A DNA stretch of 64,000 nt, from the NCBI RefSeq assembly GCF_023343835.1, contig NC_064434.1, positions 12,567,505 through 12,631,504 of the forward strand, in the 5' to 3' direction. The DNA is from Lagopus muta. Taxonomy: Eukaryota > Chordata > Aves > Galliformes > Phasianidae. This document shows positions 12,366-25,278 of the stretch, piece by piece. The notes beneath the pieces are model-generated. The model worked only from the letters and a program-made list of their open reading frames with translations, was not told the origin of the DNA and searched no databases. The first letter of the stretch is position 1, and each line of letters begins with the position of its first letter. The position numbers and the translations under genes were made by a program.

Positions 12366-13689
12366 TGAAAAGATCTGCCTACTGTTGCTTGGCTAACTTT
12401 ATTCTCCCTTTTGTGTTGCCTGGGCTGTTGGACAAAATCACTGGCCTTCAGTTAAGGCTTCTAAATCTTATGAAGTCTTATGCAAAAGATTTCAAGAGCA
12501 AGACTTTTTTACTCCCATCCCCTGTCCCCCCTTCACTCCCCCTAAATTCAAATTTTGTTTGACTGAAACTGTCTGAGAACTTTCACTGAATTAATTCTAT
12601 TGTCAGATCTTCTAACATGACAGAAAATAAAATAATACAGCACAGATTAGAATAATCTTTCTTGCCAGAACCAAAATATGTGCTATAGCAATTTCTAATT
12701 GAAATGTCTTCACAATTTAGTGATCTTCAATTCACTTGAGTTTTGTTTGCAGATTACAAACCCCTAAACAAAATCTCTGAATGTGTCTTTATAGCTTAAA
12801 TAATATTTTTATTCAGTTTTAAGCACTGTTTTTTTATTCACTGATTTTCAAAGAGCTGCCATTGTTTGACCATTCCATTAACTTTTCATCATTTCCTCAG
12901 CTACCTTCTACAAACTAATCTACATTTTTAACTTGCTACAATTCACCCACCTCTTTCCAGCCATTACTACAGAAAGCAGAGTCAGCACCCAGCTATACTT
13001 GTCTGCTATTGTGATCTAATCTACTACTACCTGTGAGTTTTGTTGTTTTGTTTGAAATAAGGCGGAGGCTAGCCATCAGCTTACATTTTAAGAGACTTCA
13101 GCTGATGAGGTATGAACATAGTGAAGTAGAGGTTTCTGAAGTAGCAAAGTGGAAGTTCCATGTTATGGGGAGTAGTCTGAGGGCACACTGAGGCATTTTG
13201 GGGTGCAAAGCCTTCTAGGATGCTTTCAAGGGACAATACAGGGTAGGCAGTGCTAATTGGCAGGGGCAAACTTTTACTCGTAAATCTGCTTGTACTTAAG
13301 TATCCTGAAAAACTGCATGAAGCCTGTCATAGAACCTGTGTCCAGGAGTTGGTTTATATACTAGAATAAATAGACACACGTCCACACGATTCTTACTTCT
13401 GTTACATGAAGATCAGTGTATTAAAAGATATGCGACATGTATCAGGGCTAAAACCTCTTTTTTTGAATAAATTCTTGTTTTTTTCCTTTTCCTATCCTTT
13501 TTCTTCTGAAGAAACATTACTCACTCAGTTGCCTGCCTCTGGCCTGTCACTACTACCATATGTCCTGGAGAATTTCCTCTCCATTTACACAAACAAACAA
13601 AAAAGCAGTCAGATTTCATGTTAGAGGGAGATGAATATAAAGAAATTCCTCTGTTTTCTACAAAATTCAATTTAAAAATGCACATTTCC

Positions 13690-13718
13690 TTTTTTTTTTT
13701 TTTGTTTGTGTGTGTTTC
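13690..13718 (+). repeat. Poly-T with GT tail
   Basis: About fourteen T are followed by GTTTGTGTGTGTTT. This is a simple low-complexity tract. Confidence 0.75.
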
Positions 13719-15005
13719 AAGATATCTCATTTGTTGTATTGACCTACAATGCTAAATGTCATTTCCCTGCTGTATAAACCTTACTCAGTATCATGCTTTA
13801 TGTCAGCTGAACTGCTTTGGTCAAAACAGTTGAAGCAGTTGCTCATGTTTCCTGGCCTCCTCTACAGTTTCCACTGTCTTATTTTTATCTCTGGCATGTA
13901 ATTAGAGGATTGATTAAAGAATCTCACTATTATAAAAAAAAAAAAGATTTTAAAGACTTTAATGTGACTCTATGCTGTCATATCAAATGCACAAAAAATA
14001 GGTCTTAACAATTGTTCCATGGTCTTTTAATATTAATTTTTACTTTATTTATGCATTTATACATTTAAGCTAATCTTACTAAGGCTTTTTTGTTGTTGCT
14101 GCTGATGTGATTTTATGTGCTTATATGGAAATGATTTTACTCAGACTTAAGCTTTCATTAGCTGCACAGGATTCTATTTTTCTTCTTGTGATTTGTCATT
14201 AATAAGTTCAGAAGAGACCAGTGAATGGAATGATTGCTCAGCTGATTGTTGCACTGCAGCTCATGTACACTGAAGTGTGAATAATTTAAACTGTGCTGGC
14301 TTGTCAGTATAGGATTTGTGTGTGGTGTGAGGAGGTTTCAGCTAAATCACTAAGCAGAGAAAAAGCAAAACAAAAAATCTCCAATAAAGATGGATAAAGG
14401 GAGAAGAGAAAAGTAGGGTGCTATTGTATGTACGATGTGAAGAGAGAGGGGAGGATAAGTTCTATCGTTTTCAAGGAACAGTTTGCATACTTAGTAACTT
14501 TAAAACAAATTGCACCAGACTGAGGCATTGTTCAGGTCTTCCAGAGGAAATGGTTTTCTGAATTTGGTGGGAGTGAAAACATTTTGAGATATGTCTTTCA
14601 ATAACTTATCACTTTCTTTTCTTTTGAAATCATTACTTTATATAGTAACAGTTTAATGGAAGATGGTAACAAAAGAATGAGCTTCATATTGGGAAAATAA
14701 TAAATTCAAGGTTAAAAGTCACTAATCTTTCAGTTGTTGCGATTAAAGACTGGGAAGAAAAAGGGTTTTGTTTTTTTTTTTTTGCTTATTTCTAACCCCC
14801 TCCACTTTAAAAAGGTTGTGAAATCTCCTCAACAGAATAATCAAGTGGAGCAATAGTATCCCTATGTAAATGTTTTTTATTATTATTTGGTATCGATACT
14901 TCAGAGAGCCCACAGAACCAAACAGCAGTCCTCTACTTCCTGCAATAGACATTTATTCCTAAATGAAAACATATTGACTGAAACCAATAGTCATGTTTTA
15001 CTTAC

Positions 15006-15071
15006 TACCAGTGATTGCCTGATCTCCAAGAATCATTCCAAGGGTTTCTCTAGATAATGCAGGTAGCACAA
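15006..15071 (-). CDS. Internal coding exon (exon 2), unrecognised protein
   Basis: This 66-base exon lies between acceptor TATTATTGTTTTCAG (ending at 15072) and a consensus donor GGTA|GTAAGT. Two of the three frames contain stops. The open one takes two bases to complete GTT (valine) with exon 1, then 21 codons reading VLPALSRETLGMILGDQAI and two more residues, and leaves one base, so it is phase 1-1. Amino-acid composition is balanced and protein-like. A CR1 begins only about 75 bp upstream, at 15146, so the intron next to this exon has tolerated a LINE insertion close to the acceptor. Confidence 0.74.
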
Positions 15072-15145
15072 CTGAAAACAATAATAGAAAAGCATTGTTC
15101 ATTTGCACAATGAGCTTTTTGATTGTAACACTTTACTTACTTCAT

Positions 15146-15372
15146 AGAAACATAGAATCATAGAATGGCTTGGGTTGGAAGGGATCTCAAGAATCATCAA
15201 GTTCTAACCCCCCTTCTGCATGCAGAGCCACCAACCTCCAGATTTAATACTAGACCAGGCTGCCCAGATGCCCATCCAACCTGGCTTGAACACCTCCAGG
15301 GATGGGGCATCCACAGCATCTCTGGGCAGCCTGTTCCAGCACCTTACCACTCTCTCGGTAAAGAACTTAACT
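15146..15372 (-). mobile_element. CR1 3' end, antisense to the + strand
   Basis: It starts with the reverse-complement octamer tail (CATAGAATCATAGAATGG), then CTTGGGTTGGAAGGGATCTC, the block around CATCCAACCTGGC, and CTCTGGGCAGCCTGTTCCAGC. It is 5'-truncated at about 15372. The open frames at 15165-15441 arise from this repeat. Confidence 0.93.
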
Positions 15373-17585
15373 ACTTGCACATGCATTATTTTATTTCTCC
15401 TTTCTATTGTGCCAAAGGCTGATATATACTTTGTGCCTTAAAATAGAGACAGCAACCCTGTCCTTGCCAAGTTTTATCACAAGGTCTGAGTTATTTCCAG
15501 TTTTCTTTATTTCAGTGCCACTGGTTAGCCTTCATCAAGGGCCGAACCAGATTTGTAGGTTTGGCTGAGAACTGACCACGATATCTTCACAGCAATAAAA
15601 TTCAATGGGATGCAATGTCAAGTCCCTCTAATAATGACTAATGATTAAATGCTGTTTTCCCCCAATAGAAGATACACTGCTATGCCACCACACAGCTGAT
15701 AAAAAATTGTCTGGGGATAAAAAAGAATAACTATTTCTTCATGTCCAATATTAGGTACTTTACTGCTTACTTGCAATAAAAATACATTACTTAAGTATGC
15801 ATTTGTGGTGAAGATGCTCTCATACTTTATAAAATCCTTAGGTTTTGAACAAACTGGGAAATACAACAGAGAAGAGGAGCAAAAGCCATTCGCATTTTCT
15901 GATGCAATATCACTACATAATGGCCCCAATAGCCTCTACTGCAAAAATAAAATAAATATGACTTGAAATAATAATTATTCGAGAATGTTCTCAACAAAAA
16001 TTTCCTTTTAGCATTTCGTATCACACCAGGTATTTTTGTGAAGGGTCATTTCTGCCTGCCTGAAACTCATAATATATGTATATGGTTAAGGAGAGTGTCT
16101 GCTCCCTGAGGGATATGGTCAAAGCCCTTTTTCAGTACAACAAATGTTTAATAAAAAATGAAGGAAGTTTTGGAAACCAAGCTGGATCAGGAAAGTCATG
16201 GAATGTCAGAATGTTCATCCAAGCACAGTTGTCTGAGTGAGGATCATGGTTCAGGATGATGAAAGTAAACATGGAAGGACCATAAGAAAAATGCTGAGAC
16301 ATAGATCTGAGAAAGCAAAAATGGAAATAATGACAAGAAATAAACTTCCATATCGCACCGGTTGATGAGCTGTCAAATTACAGACTTCACTTCCAAGAAG
16401 ACCCTTGTGTAGGGTAGGGATGGACCTGAACTGGGAGAATGTAGAAACTGCAGACCCAAGGAGATTTATACATGTGAAATGGGAGTTGCAGGAACAAAAA
16501 AGACTAGGTAGAAGATGGTATGAAAAAGCCAGTCATATCTAAAAAGGAGATGGCCCTTACAATTGACTGGGCAAGCTCTCCACCTGATCACAACAATCTA
16601 CACTATCTCAACAGACTATTCTACTACTAGCATATGAAGAATACTCTTTTTTTTTTTTTTCAGAAAAAAATGAACTATTAATATTTATTCATAGCTATGT
16701 TTATAGTATGAAACCAAACAGTGCCGGAGTTTTCTCCAGTTATGAGTTCAGCTGGCAGAGTTTGAGTACATCCATATGACAGTAATATTTTAGCCTATAT
16801 CCAGCATGTTTCTGCTAGCTTCTGAAAAATGCCTGGAAACTTTTAGGAACCAGCTGACCTAGGCAAAAAATATAAAAGATTTTTTTTCTGAGAATTTACA
16901 ATTAGAGGCATTTAATTTTCATTGTACAAATCTGTTTATGACCAGGCACTATTGAATGTACTGTTAAAGATGTAACCCTGAGGTTCAGCACACAGACTTG
17001 TGCATAAGACCGGTGTTTTGTCTCCTGTGGAGATAGAGAATCTGACTTGTTTCAGGCTGTAACAGCAGCTGCTAAAACTAGATCACAGGATATATGCTAC
17101 TTGCCATTTATATCTAACCTATGTTGAGTTGTATCAGTTAGAAATAAAGGGATGCTCATTAAAATTTTGCAGTATTTTGTATCGTAATAATGGGGCAAGT
17201 CCTATTTTTAGGTTAGATAGCTATAGAGCTCGAGTATAGAGTACTGATGAAATAGCCTGGAACGAAGTGAGATAGAGTTTTTTGGAATTATTTTACTCTT
17301 CTAATGCAAAACATTATTTTTGTTTGGAGCAGCAAACAACATAATCATACAGTATTTCATTAAAGTGCTTTCTTAAAAAATACCTTGTATTTCTACAAGC
17401 CCTCATAGAACAAAAGAAAGAGTGAACGACTTTTTAGATAATCATTTTGGAAAAAGGCAATTTCCTTTTTTCAGTGAGTCTACATAGCCCCATTTTATCA
17501 CACTATTGGTGGAAGTTGCTTAAATGACCTCATTTTGAAAAATGGGATAGACAGCTGAATGAAGTTTCTGTGAAATGAGTATTAA

Positions 17586-17632
17586 ATATATATATATAGT
17601 GAAGATATATATAGTGAAGATAATAAATATTT
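17586..17632 (+). repeat. TA-rich tandem repeat with GTGAAGA spacer
   Basis: TATATATATAGTGAAGA occurs twice in a row. It is a short tandem duplication of an AT run plus a 7-base spacer, immediately upstream of a CR1 copy. Confidence 0.8.
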
Positions 17633-17679
17633 ACTTCTTAATCTTTCCTAAATTTTTCTACTCTACCGAACTTCCAAGC

Positions 17680-18402
17680 ACAAATACAGGCTGGGTGGAA
17701 AATAGCTTGAGAGCAGCCTGGAGGAGAAGTATTGGGGACACTTGAGTGAAAGATTCAACATTAGCAGGCAACGTAAGCTTCCAGCCCAGAAGTTCAACCA
17801 TATCCTGGGTTACATCAACCGAATTGTGACCAGCAGGTTGACAGAGGTGTTTCTGCCCCTCTACTCTGCTCTCTTGAGACCCCACCTGGAGCACTGCATT
17901 GAGTTCTAGAGACTCCAATACAAGAAGGACATTGAGAGGTTGGAATGGGTCCAGAGGAGGGCCAAGAAGATGATCAGAGGGTTGGAGCATCTTCCCTATG
18001 ACAACAGGCTGAGAGAGCTGAGGCTCTTCAGCCTGGAGAAGTCTCTGAGGAAACCTTACAGTGGTTTTCCAGTACCTGAAAGGGGCCCACAGGAAAACTG
18101 GGGAGGGACTTTTTATAAGGACAGAGAGAAACAGGATGAGGAGAAATGGCTTTAAACTGGTAGATGGCAGATTTAGAGTAGATATCAGAAATAAATTATT
18201 TACCATGAGAGTGGTGAGATATTGGAACGTGTTGCCCAGCAAGATTGTGGATACCCTCTACCTGCAAGTGTTCAAGGCCAAGCTGGATGTGGCTTTGAGC
18301 AACTGATCAAGAGGGTGGTGCCTCTGCTTATAGCAGTGGATTGGAACTAGATGATTTTAAAGGTCCCTTCCAACCCAAATCATTCTATGATTCTATGATT
18401 CA
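17680..18402 (+). mobile_element. CR1 LINE, 3' 0.7 kb with ORF2 C-terminus
   Basis: This is one of the longest CR1 copies in the window. It includes the end of the reverse-transcriptase region and the C-terminal ORF2 segment: [20 protein letters not shown], read from 17946, then a different frame from about 18120 with VVRYWNVLPSKIVD and FKAKLDVALSN. The frame change shows the ORF is broken by an indel. The 3' end has AGGTCCCTTCCAACCC and ATTCTATGATTCTATGATT. It is 5'-truncated and dead. Confidence 0.95.
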
Positions 18403-19888
18403 ATTACAAGAAATATAATGAATCGTAAACGAAGACAGAATAGGCAAATTAATATATAAGTGTGTCTACATATTTACATTGAAATAAGACTGCAAGAGGC
18501 AGATGGATTCTGTCAAGATTATGATAGGGGGAATCCAAGATGTTTACCCAGTTGCTTATTTCTGCTTTAATGAGACAAAATGTTTAAAACCATCTGTTAT
18601 GTGTGCAAAACTTTATCTTGTCATGGTATTCCAAGGAACATAAAGCAGGCAGTACATACAGATGAATATGTTATATTTTACTTACATTTTAAAGTTTATC
18701 TCTTATACTTTAGGATTTTAAAGAGCTAAAGTGTTAAAATGCAGTTGAACAAACTAACAAACTTTCTGATTAAATCGTGATGGTTAGTATGCATGTTATA
18801 TAAATAGGAAAAAATTAATAGGTTAAAAATATTTTATATTCTTGACAGTTTGCTTACTTACTAGGCTTACAATATTCTTCTTTGTTGTAGTACAGCTTTA
18901 CCTTGGTGTTGTATTCACATTTTTTTTCAGCCTTAGACCTTCCTTGCAAGCATGCCTTGGCAATATTATTTATATGGGATAACTTTTTTCACAGCACATG
19001 AGATAATGTATATTGCTGAATGTGAATACAAAAGATTTTTTTGTCCTTAAATTCAAGGTTTAGCTACACGGTCTAGTTACATAATCAGACTGCATCTGAG
19101 TTTAACAATCTCTTAATGGTCTGGTTCTTTTTTTCTTCATTTCATATGCTATTAAAATCTTGCCACATTTATCATTGCGAAGTATGTGCATTACATTAGC
19201 ATAAAGTAAAGAAAGGAAAGAAATTTAATTTCTACTTTTTATGCCCAAGCAAGTCAAACTGTCAAACACATTGGAGAATGGAATACCAGAAAACGCATAT
19301 GGTTGAACTAAGACTGAAAAATGATTATTAATTTGCTGCTTTGTTTCAAAAGTTTGGTTAATTCTTTTGACAAAATCATCTAATACTTATGCTCAAGCAC
19401 TGAGTCTTTCTGTTGATTTCTTTAAGGTTTGTTTTTCAGTATACTTAATATGGATTCAGTTTGGATTTGGGCTCAGTGATACCAGCTGATTTCACCACAG
19501 TAAGATCGGGAAGTAATTGTACCACTAGAGTGTTATATGCTCCAACTAGTCTTCTGAAAAAGGCTAGCAAGCTATGTATGTGTGTTCATCAGAAGATACT
19601 TGACACTTTGAGTTTTTTTTTCTCTTAGGCTCTATACTCCTTTACTTCTAAATTATGTACAGACTCATTTCTGACCAAAATGGAAGAAAGGAGGAGAAAA
19701 AACCAAAATAATATCATCTCTGGAATTGCTTGGTTTGGAAACAGAAGAGTGGATATTTTGCACTAGGAATAAGACAAAGCTAGCATTTTCAATTTTTTCT
19801 TCACTTATTGTACCAGGAATGATGATTCCAGGGGCCATTTGGGATGCATGTAGCCTTCATATATATGCTACTTGTCTCAATTTTTTAT

Positions 19889-20104
19889 CATAGAATCGAA
19901 CAGTGGTTGAAGGGGAACTCTCAACCCGAAAGATCAGCTACTTCTAGCTCCTCTGCCATGGGAAGAATTACCTTTCGCTAGACCAAATTACTCAAAGCTC
20001 AATCCAATCCGAGCTTGTGCAGTTCCAGGAACAGTTTATCAGAAAGTTCTTTGGATAACCTTTTCCAGGGCCTCAGCACTCTGAGAGTAAAAAAATTCTT
20101 TCAA
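19889..20104 (-). mobile_element. CR1 3' fragment, diverged
   Basis: TCATAGAATCGAACAGTGG at the left edge is a diverged tail. The blocks TTACCTTTCGCTAGACCAAATT, CAAAGCTCAATCCAATCC and GCCTCAGCACTCTGAGAGTAAA match antisense CR1. The right part runs into a purine-rich tract. Confidence 0.8.
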
Positions 20105-20235
20105 AAAGCAAGGCAAGGCAAGAGGAAGGAAAGGCAAGAAGAGGAAAGGAGAGGACAGGAAGAAGGAATAACAGAAAAAGATACAAAAGATATAACAAAA
20201 AAGAAAAAGAAAAAAAAAAAGAAAGCAAGACGCAT
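20100..20235 (+). repeat. Purine-rich (A/G) tract
   Basis: This is an almost pure A/G stretch of roughly 120 bases made of AAGGCAAGG-like and GAAAGGAGAGG units, ending in A-rich sequence. Such tracts can adopt triplex structures. The open frame through it is low complexity. Confidence 0.85.
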
Positions 20236-22883
20236 GTTCATGGTATTTAGCCTTTCTATCACTCTATTTGATATCTGATTGATTATGGATTTATCAATGC
20301 AGCTATGGTTTACAATGTTGGGAAATAGTACATGTATTTGAATCTACAGGAATTAACTCGACAATTTATTCTGTTTTTTCTTAAAAAAAAAAACAATCAA
20401 TCAAACAAAAAAGCCCAGTAGCTTTTCCCTGTAGCTTAAACTATGATTTCTTCCTTTTCTGAACTTTTTGACTCCAGCAGATTTAAAATCACTATATACT
20501 TGAAATCCATTTTAAGGCTAAGAAGGTGTGGAGGCAGGAGAAAAAAAAAGTGCCAGTTTTCATCCTATGTTGAAATCCATTTGGGATGTCAGTAGCACTA
20601 TAGTACCAACAAAGGTATAGTGGAAATCGTGTGGGCTTTCTAACAACAGTACTCAGGACTTATTAGTGAACTGAAGCTAACATCTGTAATTCCAGAAATA
20701 GATGAGTAAGCTTACTTCAAGCTTACTTATGATACATAAGTTTTTTTTCCACAGTCAGCTTGCTGTGTTTTGCTTATTTGCCTGTCCTAAAATATCTCTT
20801 CTTAAATGTCTTGTTATCCATGCTGCAATTAAAATTTTAAAATATGTATTTTTAATAAATATTTAAAGTTAAGATAATTCTTTTGTACTTCTCCTTATGG
20901 AAAACCTTTTTATTCTGTTACTAATATGATAATTTAACAACATTCAACTTTCAAAATGCTCATTTTTTTGACATATGTGACCATAGCTTAGAGGCAATAG
21001 AAAATTTTCAGTTGTAATTAAACCATACCCTTTACTTGGAAGTTCTGTTTAATTTCAGTCAAATTAACAGCTCTTTAAGCATTTTGCTGTGCCAAAGACT
21101 ATGCAAGTTTCTTGTCACAGAGCTGAGAACTGCCTCTGTAAACCACTTTTCACAGAATGTATAAAACCATCAATCTCAGGAGACATAATAACGGATTCCG
21201 AAGGCTTATCATTTAAAAGTATATGAGTGACTCAAAACATAAACTGCATAAAATGCACAAAATGATTGTCTCTTTCTTTTGGGTGCCCACAGAAATAACC
21301 AGAGTGCTTTTGTTTGCTTTCACCTGAGCTGTGAGAAGTGTGGAATCTGAGGATTTCTCATCTGATATTAATGGATTGCTTTTATTACTTTGTCTTTCTT
21401 AAAAAAAAAAATCACTAACATATTAAAAAAAAAAAAGTGTATCTTTACATTTCTTATTGAGGTTGTAGAAGTACGAATAATCAGCAAAGGGAAACTTAGA
21501 AACTGGCAAGGATTTAAAAAAAAATAAAACAAAACAAGAAATGAATATTAGGGAGACAAAGTGTCCATGCTTATCTATGGCCTATGTAATCACAGTGCCA
21601 AAGGAATGGATGTAAAATAACAAAGAGCCTGTTTGTATGTTTAAGGCTAATAATACATGGAAGTTTCTTCCTGAACCAGGAATTTCACCCTTTACTCAAT
21701 GGCCGTAGAAGGAACCTTTATTGTGACAAAAACTTTCACAGTGGATTAAGAGTGCATTGTTCTCCAAACAAATCAAGAATAATTCATTTGTCAAACAAAT
21801 GCTCATTTAGAATCAACTGGTAGAATTAAAGGAGTGGAATAAAATATGGAAAAACAACTAAACATGTTTCTCTGGTCTTTATCTTCATGCAATCTAATAC
21901 TTCCCAGTCACATGTCTGTGTAAGAACCACATGCCATGCTTACATTGGGCAAACTGGCTGAGCAACATTTTGTGATTAATAATCATCTTCTAAGATGTGA
22001 TTCAAAGTGAACATGCAACGACACTCCAATTTTATAGTATTAAATCAACAGCAACTTGAAAACTACATTTCTATTTACATTTGTATCCATTTCAACTTGT
22101 AATAAATAGTAACAGTTAAAAAAAAAAAAAAGCAATTCCAATCTTGTGCTGAAATATTTGAGATCAGTATTATTTATTCCATGCTGACTGCAGAGAGAAC
22201 ACCAATGTTTTTATTCTCCAGTTGTAAAAAATGTTACAGATAACCTTTATTAATTTAACATAAAATTATTTTAGGGTCTTGGAATTCCAAAATGCAGTAT
22301 AAAGCCTTGTTTATTTTTGATTCATAAAAAGTATGGCAAAGAATAATTTGATATTATCAAGAGATACTCAGATAGAACTGTATGGAGTTGAAAGGGACTC
22401 TTAAATGTGACTGAGGTCATTTCTGAGCTCTGTGGTAAGAAAATGCCTTTAAAGTAGCTTCTTGTTGAAAGATTCCACATCTTTCCTTCCTAGTTCCTCC
22501 AGTTCTTTGTATGATTTTTTTTCCTTATAACAAATCCATTCTTTACTTTCTTGCTGCAAAACAAATTGCTTCAATCCCTACTTCCAGGCTATGTGGAAAG
22601 CAATCATTATAATCTTACTTTATGAATAGGAGAAAGAATTTAATACATACATTTATTGCTTCATAAATCTCACTTTAATTCTTTAACATTATATCTAAGT
22701 TCACCTATAAAACATTTTATGTTGAGGTGCCCCTGACCCATTACTGTGTCCTCAGTCAGTAGCTCACAAAAATATTAGCTGTTTAGGCAAGAATTTAGCA
22801 AGTAAATACCTTGTTTAAAATAAAGGAAAGAAAATATGTTTCAACATTATAAATAATTTGGTCATAGAACTCATTGGAATGAT

Positions 22884-22945
22884 TATAGAATCATAAAATC
22901 ATGACAGTTGGAAAAAACTTCTAAAATCATTTAGTCCATGAGCAT
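22884..22945 (-). mobile_element. Possible CR1 tail remnant
   Basis: TAGAATCATAAAATCATGACAG is followed by GTTGGAAAAAACTTCTAAAATCAT and TTAGTCCA, which resembles the antisense 3' end of an old CR1. Similarity stops after about 60 bases. Confidence 0.6.
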
Positions 22946-23054
22946 CTAACCTTTTGGCCACATTGAGAGGAGAACTGTCTTGGACCTCATAAAATATATG
23001 TTATAGATAAAGTAACCAGACTTATTTTTAACATATATATTTTGCTAAAACATT

Positions 23055-23073
23055 AAAAAAAAAAAAAAAAAAA
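23055..23073 (+). repeat. Poly-A run
   Basis: Nineteen consecutive A occur with no recognisable retroposed sequence upstream. Confidence 0.85.
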
Positions 23074-24064
23074 GCAACAAAACGTAACACTAGTGGGATG
23101 TTTGACCTTGTTTCTATGAAACTAATGCATCAGTCTGTTTTTACGGAACTGGCAATTCTTAATGAGTTCTCAGGGTACTCAAGATTTTTGATGAAATTCT
23201 ACTCTTCCTTTATTTCATTCATCCTAGAAAACAATTGTTCACAAATGTGCATACTGCCAAAAAGTGATAATAAAGCATGATTGTGAAGCAAGGGCATTTC
23301 TCTCTGAAAAGGTAGGCCTTGCAAAAGTCTGGTAAAGAGGTTGCAATCAAATTTTTGAATTAATGTCTGATTGGAACTCTATTCCATAAGAAAATACACA
23401 GGCCATGTTTTTATGTTGACTGAAATTGGAGTCGCAGATATACAAAAATAATGATGAATTTTTAGCAGTCTTTTAACCTATTCTCAAATTCCTTTATCAA
23501 AACAGAAAGCAAAGCTGCATGTTTTTTGCTGTTCACAGGACTGTATTTTCCAGTGCCTCAAAATACACACAACTATTTGGTATCGAGTTAGCACTGTGCA
23601 GTGCTCTTCCCTTGTCCTGATTTCAACCCAGACAGAGCCAATCACACAATGCTGTTTGGTTGGTGCTGAGGATAAGTATGCATGCTGGGCCAGGCTGCTC
23701 TGTTGGGCAGAGCTGCTGCCATGATGGCATGGGGCAGAGTACAGCCACAGTAGAGTTGTGCCAGATCACACGCATCCTGTAGGTTGTAGGTTGGATGCCC
23801 TTGATCAGTCCAACCAGACCTAATTATGTAAGTAGTGAAAGCGTAACTGAGTTTTACAAAAAATTGATAGTGCTAAAGTTCTCAAGGTTGTCAACGGTTT
23901 ATGGGCTGGTTTGGCCCAGTTCCGTGACCAGCAGGGCGGAGGGATCTGCAGATCCGCGCCTCTGGGAAAGGGGAAGCAGGGGACCCCAAAATACTTGAAA
24001 ACAACAGCACTGATCTGAGGTGGAACAAATGATTTTACTAAATATAGTATTAGTAAAATACAAT

Positions 24065-24089
24065 GAGAGAGAGAGAGAGAGAGAGAGAG
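24065..24089 (+). repeat. (GA)n microsatellite inside the LTR
   Basis: This is an uninterrupted GA run of about 12 units within the solo LTR, reading (TC)n on the LTR's own strand. Confidence 0.92.
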
Positions 24090-24154
24090 TCTGTTTGAAT
24101 TGTATAGACCTCACCACAATGCTGGGGTGAGAAGTGCAGTCCAGTTGAGAGACT

Positions 24155-24241
24155 GAAGTACAGACGGCGAAGTGCAGGCGGCGAAGCGCAGGCGGCGAAG
24201 CGCAGATAGCGAAGTGCAGACAGCGAAGAGCAGGCGAAGAA
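24155..24241 (+). repeat. 14-bp minisatellite-like array inside the LTR
   Basis: Five full units and one partial unit of a 14-base repeat (GAAGTGCAGGCGGC and variants) begin at 24155, 24169, 24183, 24197, 24211 and 24225. The unit is GC-rich with CpG sites, unlike the flanking DNA. Units differ by a few substitutions, so the array is older than this insertion or has since mutated. Confidence 0.9.
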
Positions 24242-25251
24242 GAAGAATCAGGTGACCTTGCTTGGAGTTATATCCCCTTGCTGACCGCAAAGTCCCCTGG
24301 GGAAATGTAGTTCTTTTCCGACGGACGAACATTCGGCAGATATCAAACCCCACCCCCAATGCATTACATGATGTTATGGTGTGGAATACTGATGACCAAA
24401 AATCATAAAACCATGACAAAGGTCCAATCTAATAAAAGGATGAAATGGCGTTCTCTACATAAACTACTGTTTTGAGAAATTGGAGAGAACACTGTTAATG
24501 CACCAACCTGTATTTGCCCTTCTTTTAGGATACTGGGAAGTGTCAGAAACATTGTCTGGGCTATAGGAATTTGTCTAATCGTGGATATGTATTCTCATCT
24601 CTTCATATACATCCTTCTCTATAAAGAATAGGAAATTTGTACTGTACTACATGATTCTTCTTTCCAAAAGCTTTTTGTTCTATATATAGAATAAAAATGT
24701 CTATTCCGATATTTGTTTCATTAATGAGATTGATTCATTCTTAAAAAGTATATATAAATTTACATTTATGTGCAGAAACATATACCTAAATATTAATAAT
24801 TAAAATACTAGTCAAAGAAATCAGATTTGTTATAGTACTTATAAAATATTTTGGATTGTAAAAATGAATAATACTGTCTATCCCAAATTGTCTACTGACA
24901 CCATGATCAGTAATTATATTTTGATTTTGATTATATTTTGATTTTCTATTTTCTATGTATATATTTCTATTTTTTATTTTCTACATTTTATTTTGAAAAA
25001 AATAACAATTTTATTCAGTCCTTATTTTAAATATCTGATGAAAATAATAAGACAAAATGCTTGTTAAGTCTTGTAGGTTTAAGTTGCATGTGCCTTTTTT
25101 AATGTGTATGAATACTGTGAGTTAAAAATAAATATATATGTAGATCTTCCAGTTCTTTTCCTGGAAAACACGGGATATTGCTTTGTGCACTAAATCCAAG
25201 TCTGGCATTTTTTGTCTTGATATTCATTTTTAAATATAAAGATGTTCTTAC

Positions 25252-25278
25252 AATAAATAAATAAATAAATAAATAAAT
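25252..25278 (+). repeat. (AATA)n microsatellite
   Basis: About six consecutive AAAT units occur; it is a simple repeat. Confidence 0.88.

Larger units (their letters stand above)
3410..15005 (-). other. Intron 2-3, about 11.6 kb
   Basis: This intron is bounded by the donor at 15005 and the acceptor at 3410. It holds a poly-C tract, a mariner split by a CR1 (6028-6918), two short CR1 3' ends (9886-9996 and 12286-12365) and several small AT repeats. The remainder looks like unique AT-rich DNA without recognisable genes. Confidence 0.55.
23889..24418 (-). mobile_element. Solo LTR of an avian endogenous retrovirus
   Basis: The 530-bp element is bounded by the inverted pair TGTCA...TGACA and by an exact 5-bp target duplication AAGGT (23884-23888 and 24419-24423). 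Minus orientation is inferred from a TATA-like GATATAAC near 24266 followed by a C/T-rich region. Inside are a (GA)n run and a 14-bp GC-rich tandem array. No gag, pol or env sequence lies nearby, so it is the product of LTR-LTR recombination. A 5-bp duplication is typical of ERVL-like and some other avian families; the exact family is not assigned. The CpG-containing promoter-like content stands out from the surroundings. Confidence 0.92.

Noticed and set aside
23600..23820. GC-richer stretch left of the solo LTR that might be another repeat or a promoter
   Set aside because: No recognisable element ends, tail or motif were found, and it lies outside the LTR target duplication.
24111..24419. 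102-codon minus-strand open frame
   Set aside because: It lies wholly inside the solo LTR and is made of the 14-bp array and U3-like sequence, not a gene.
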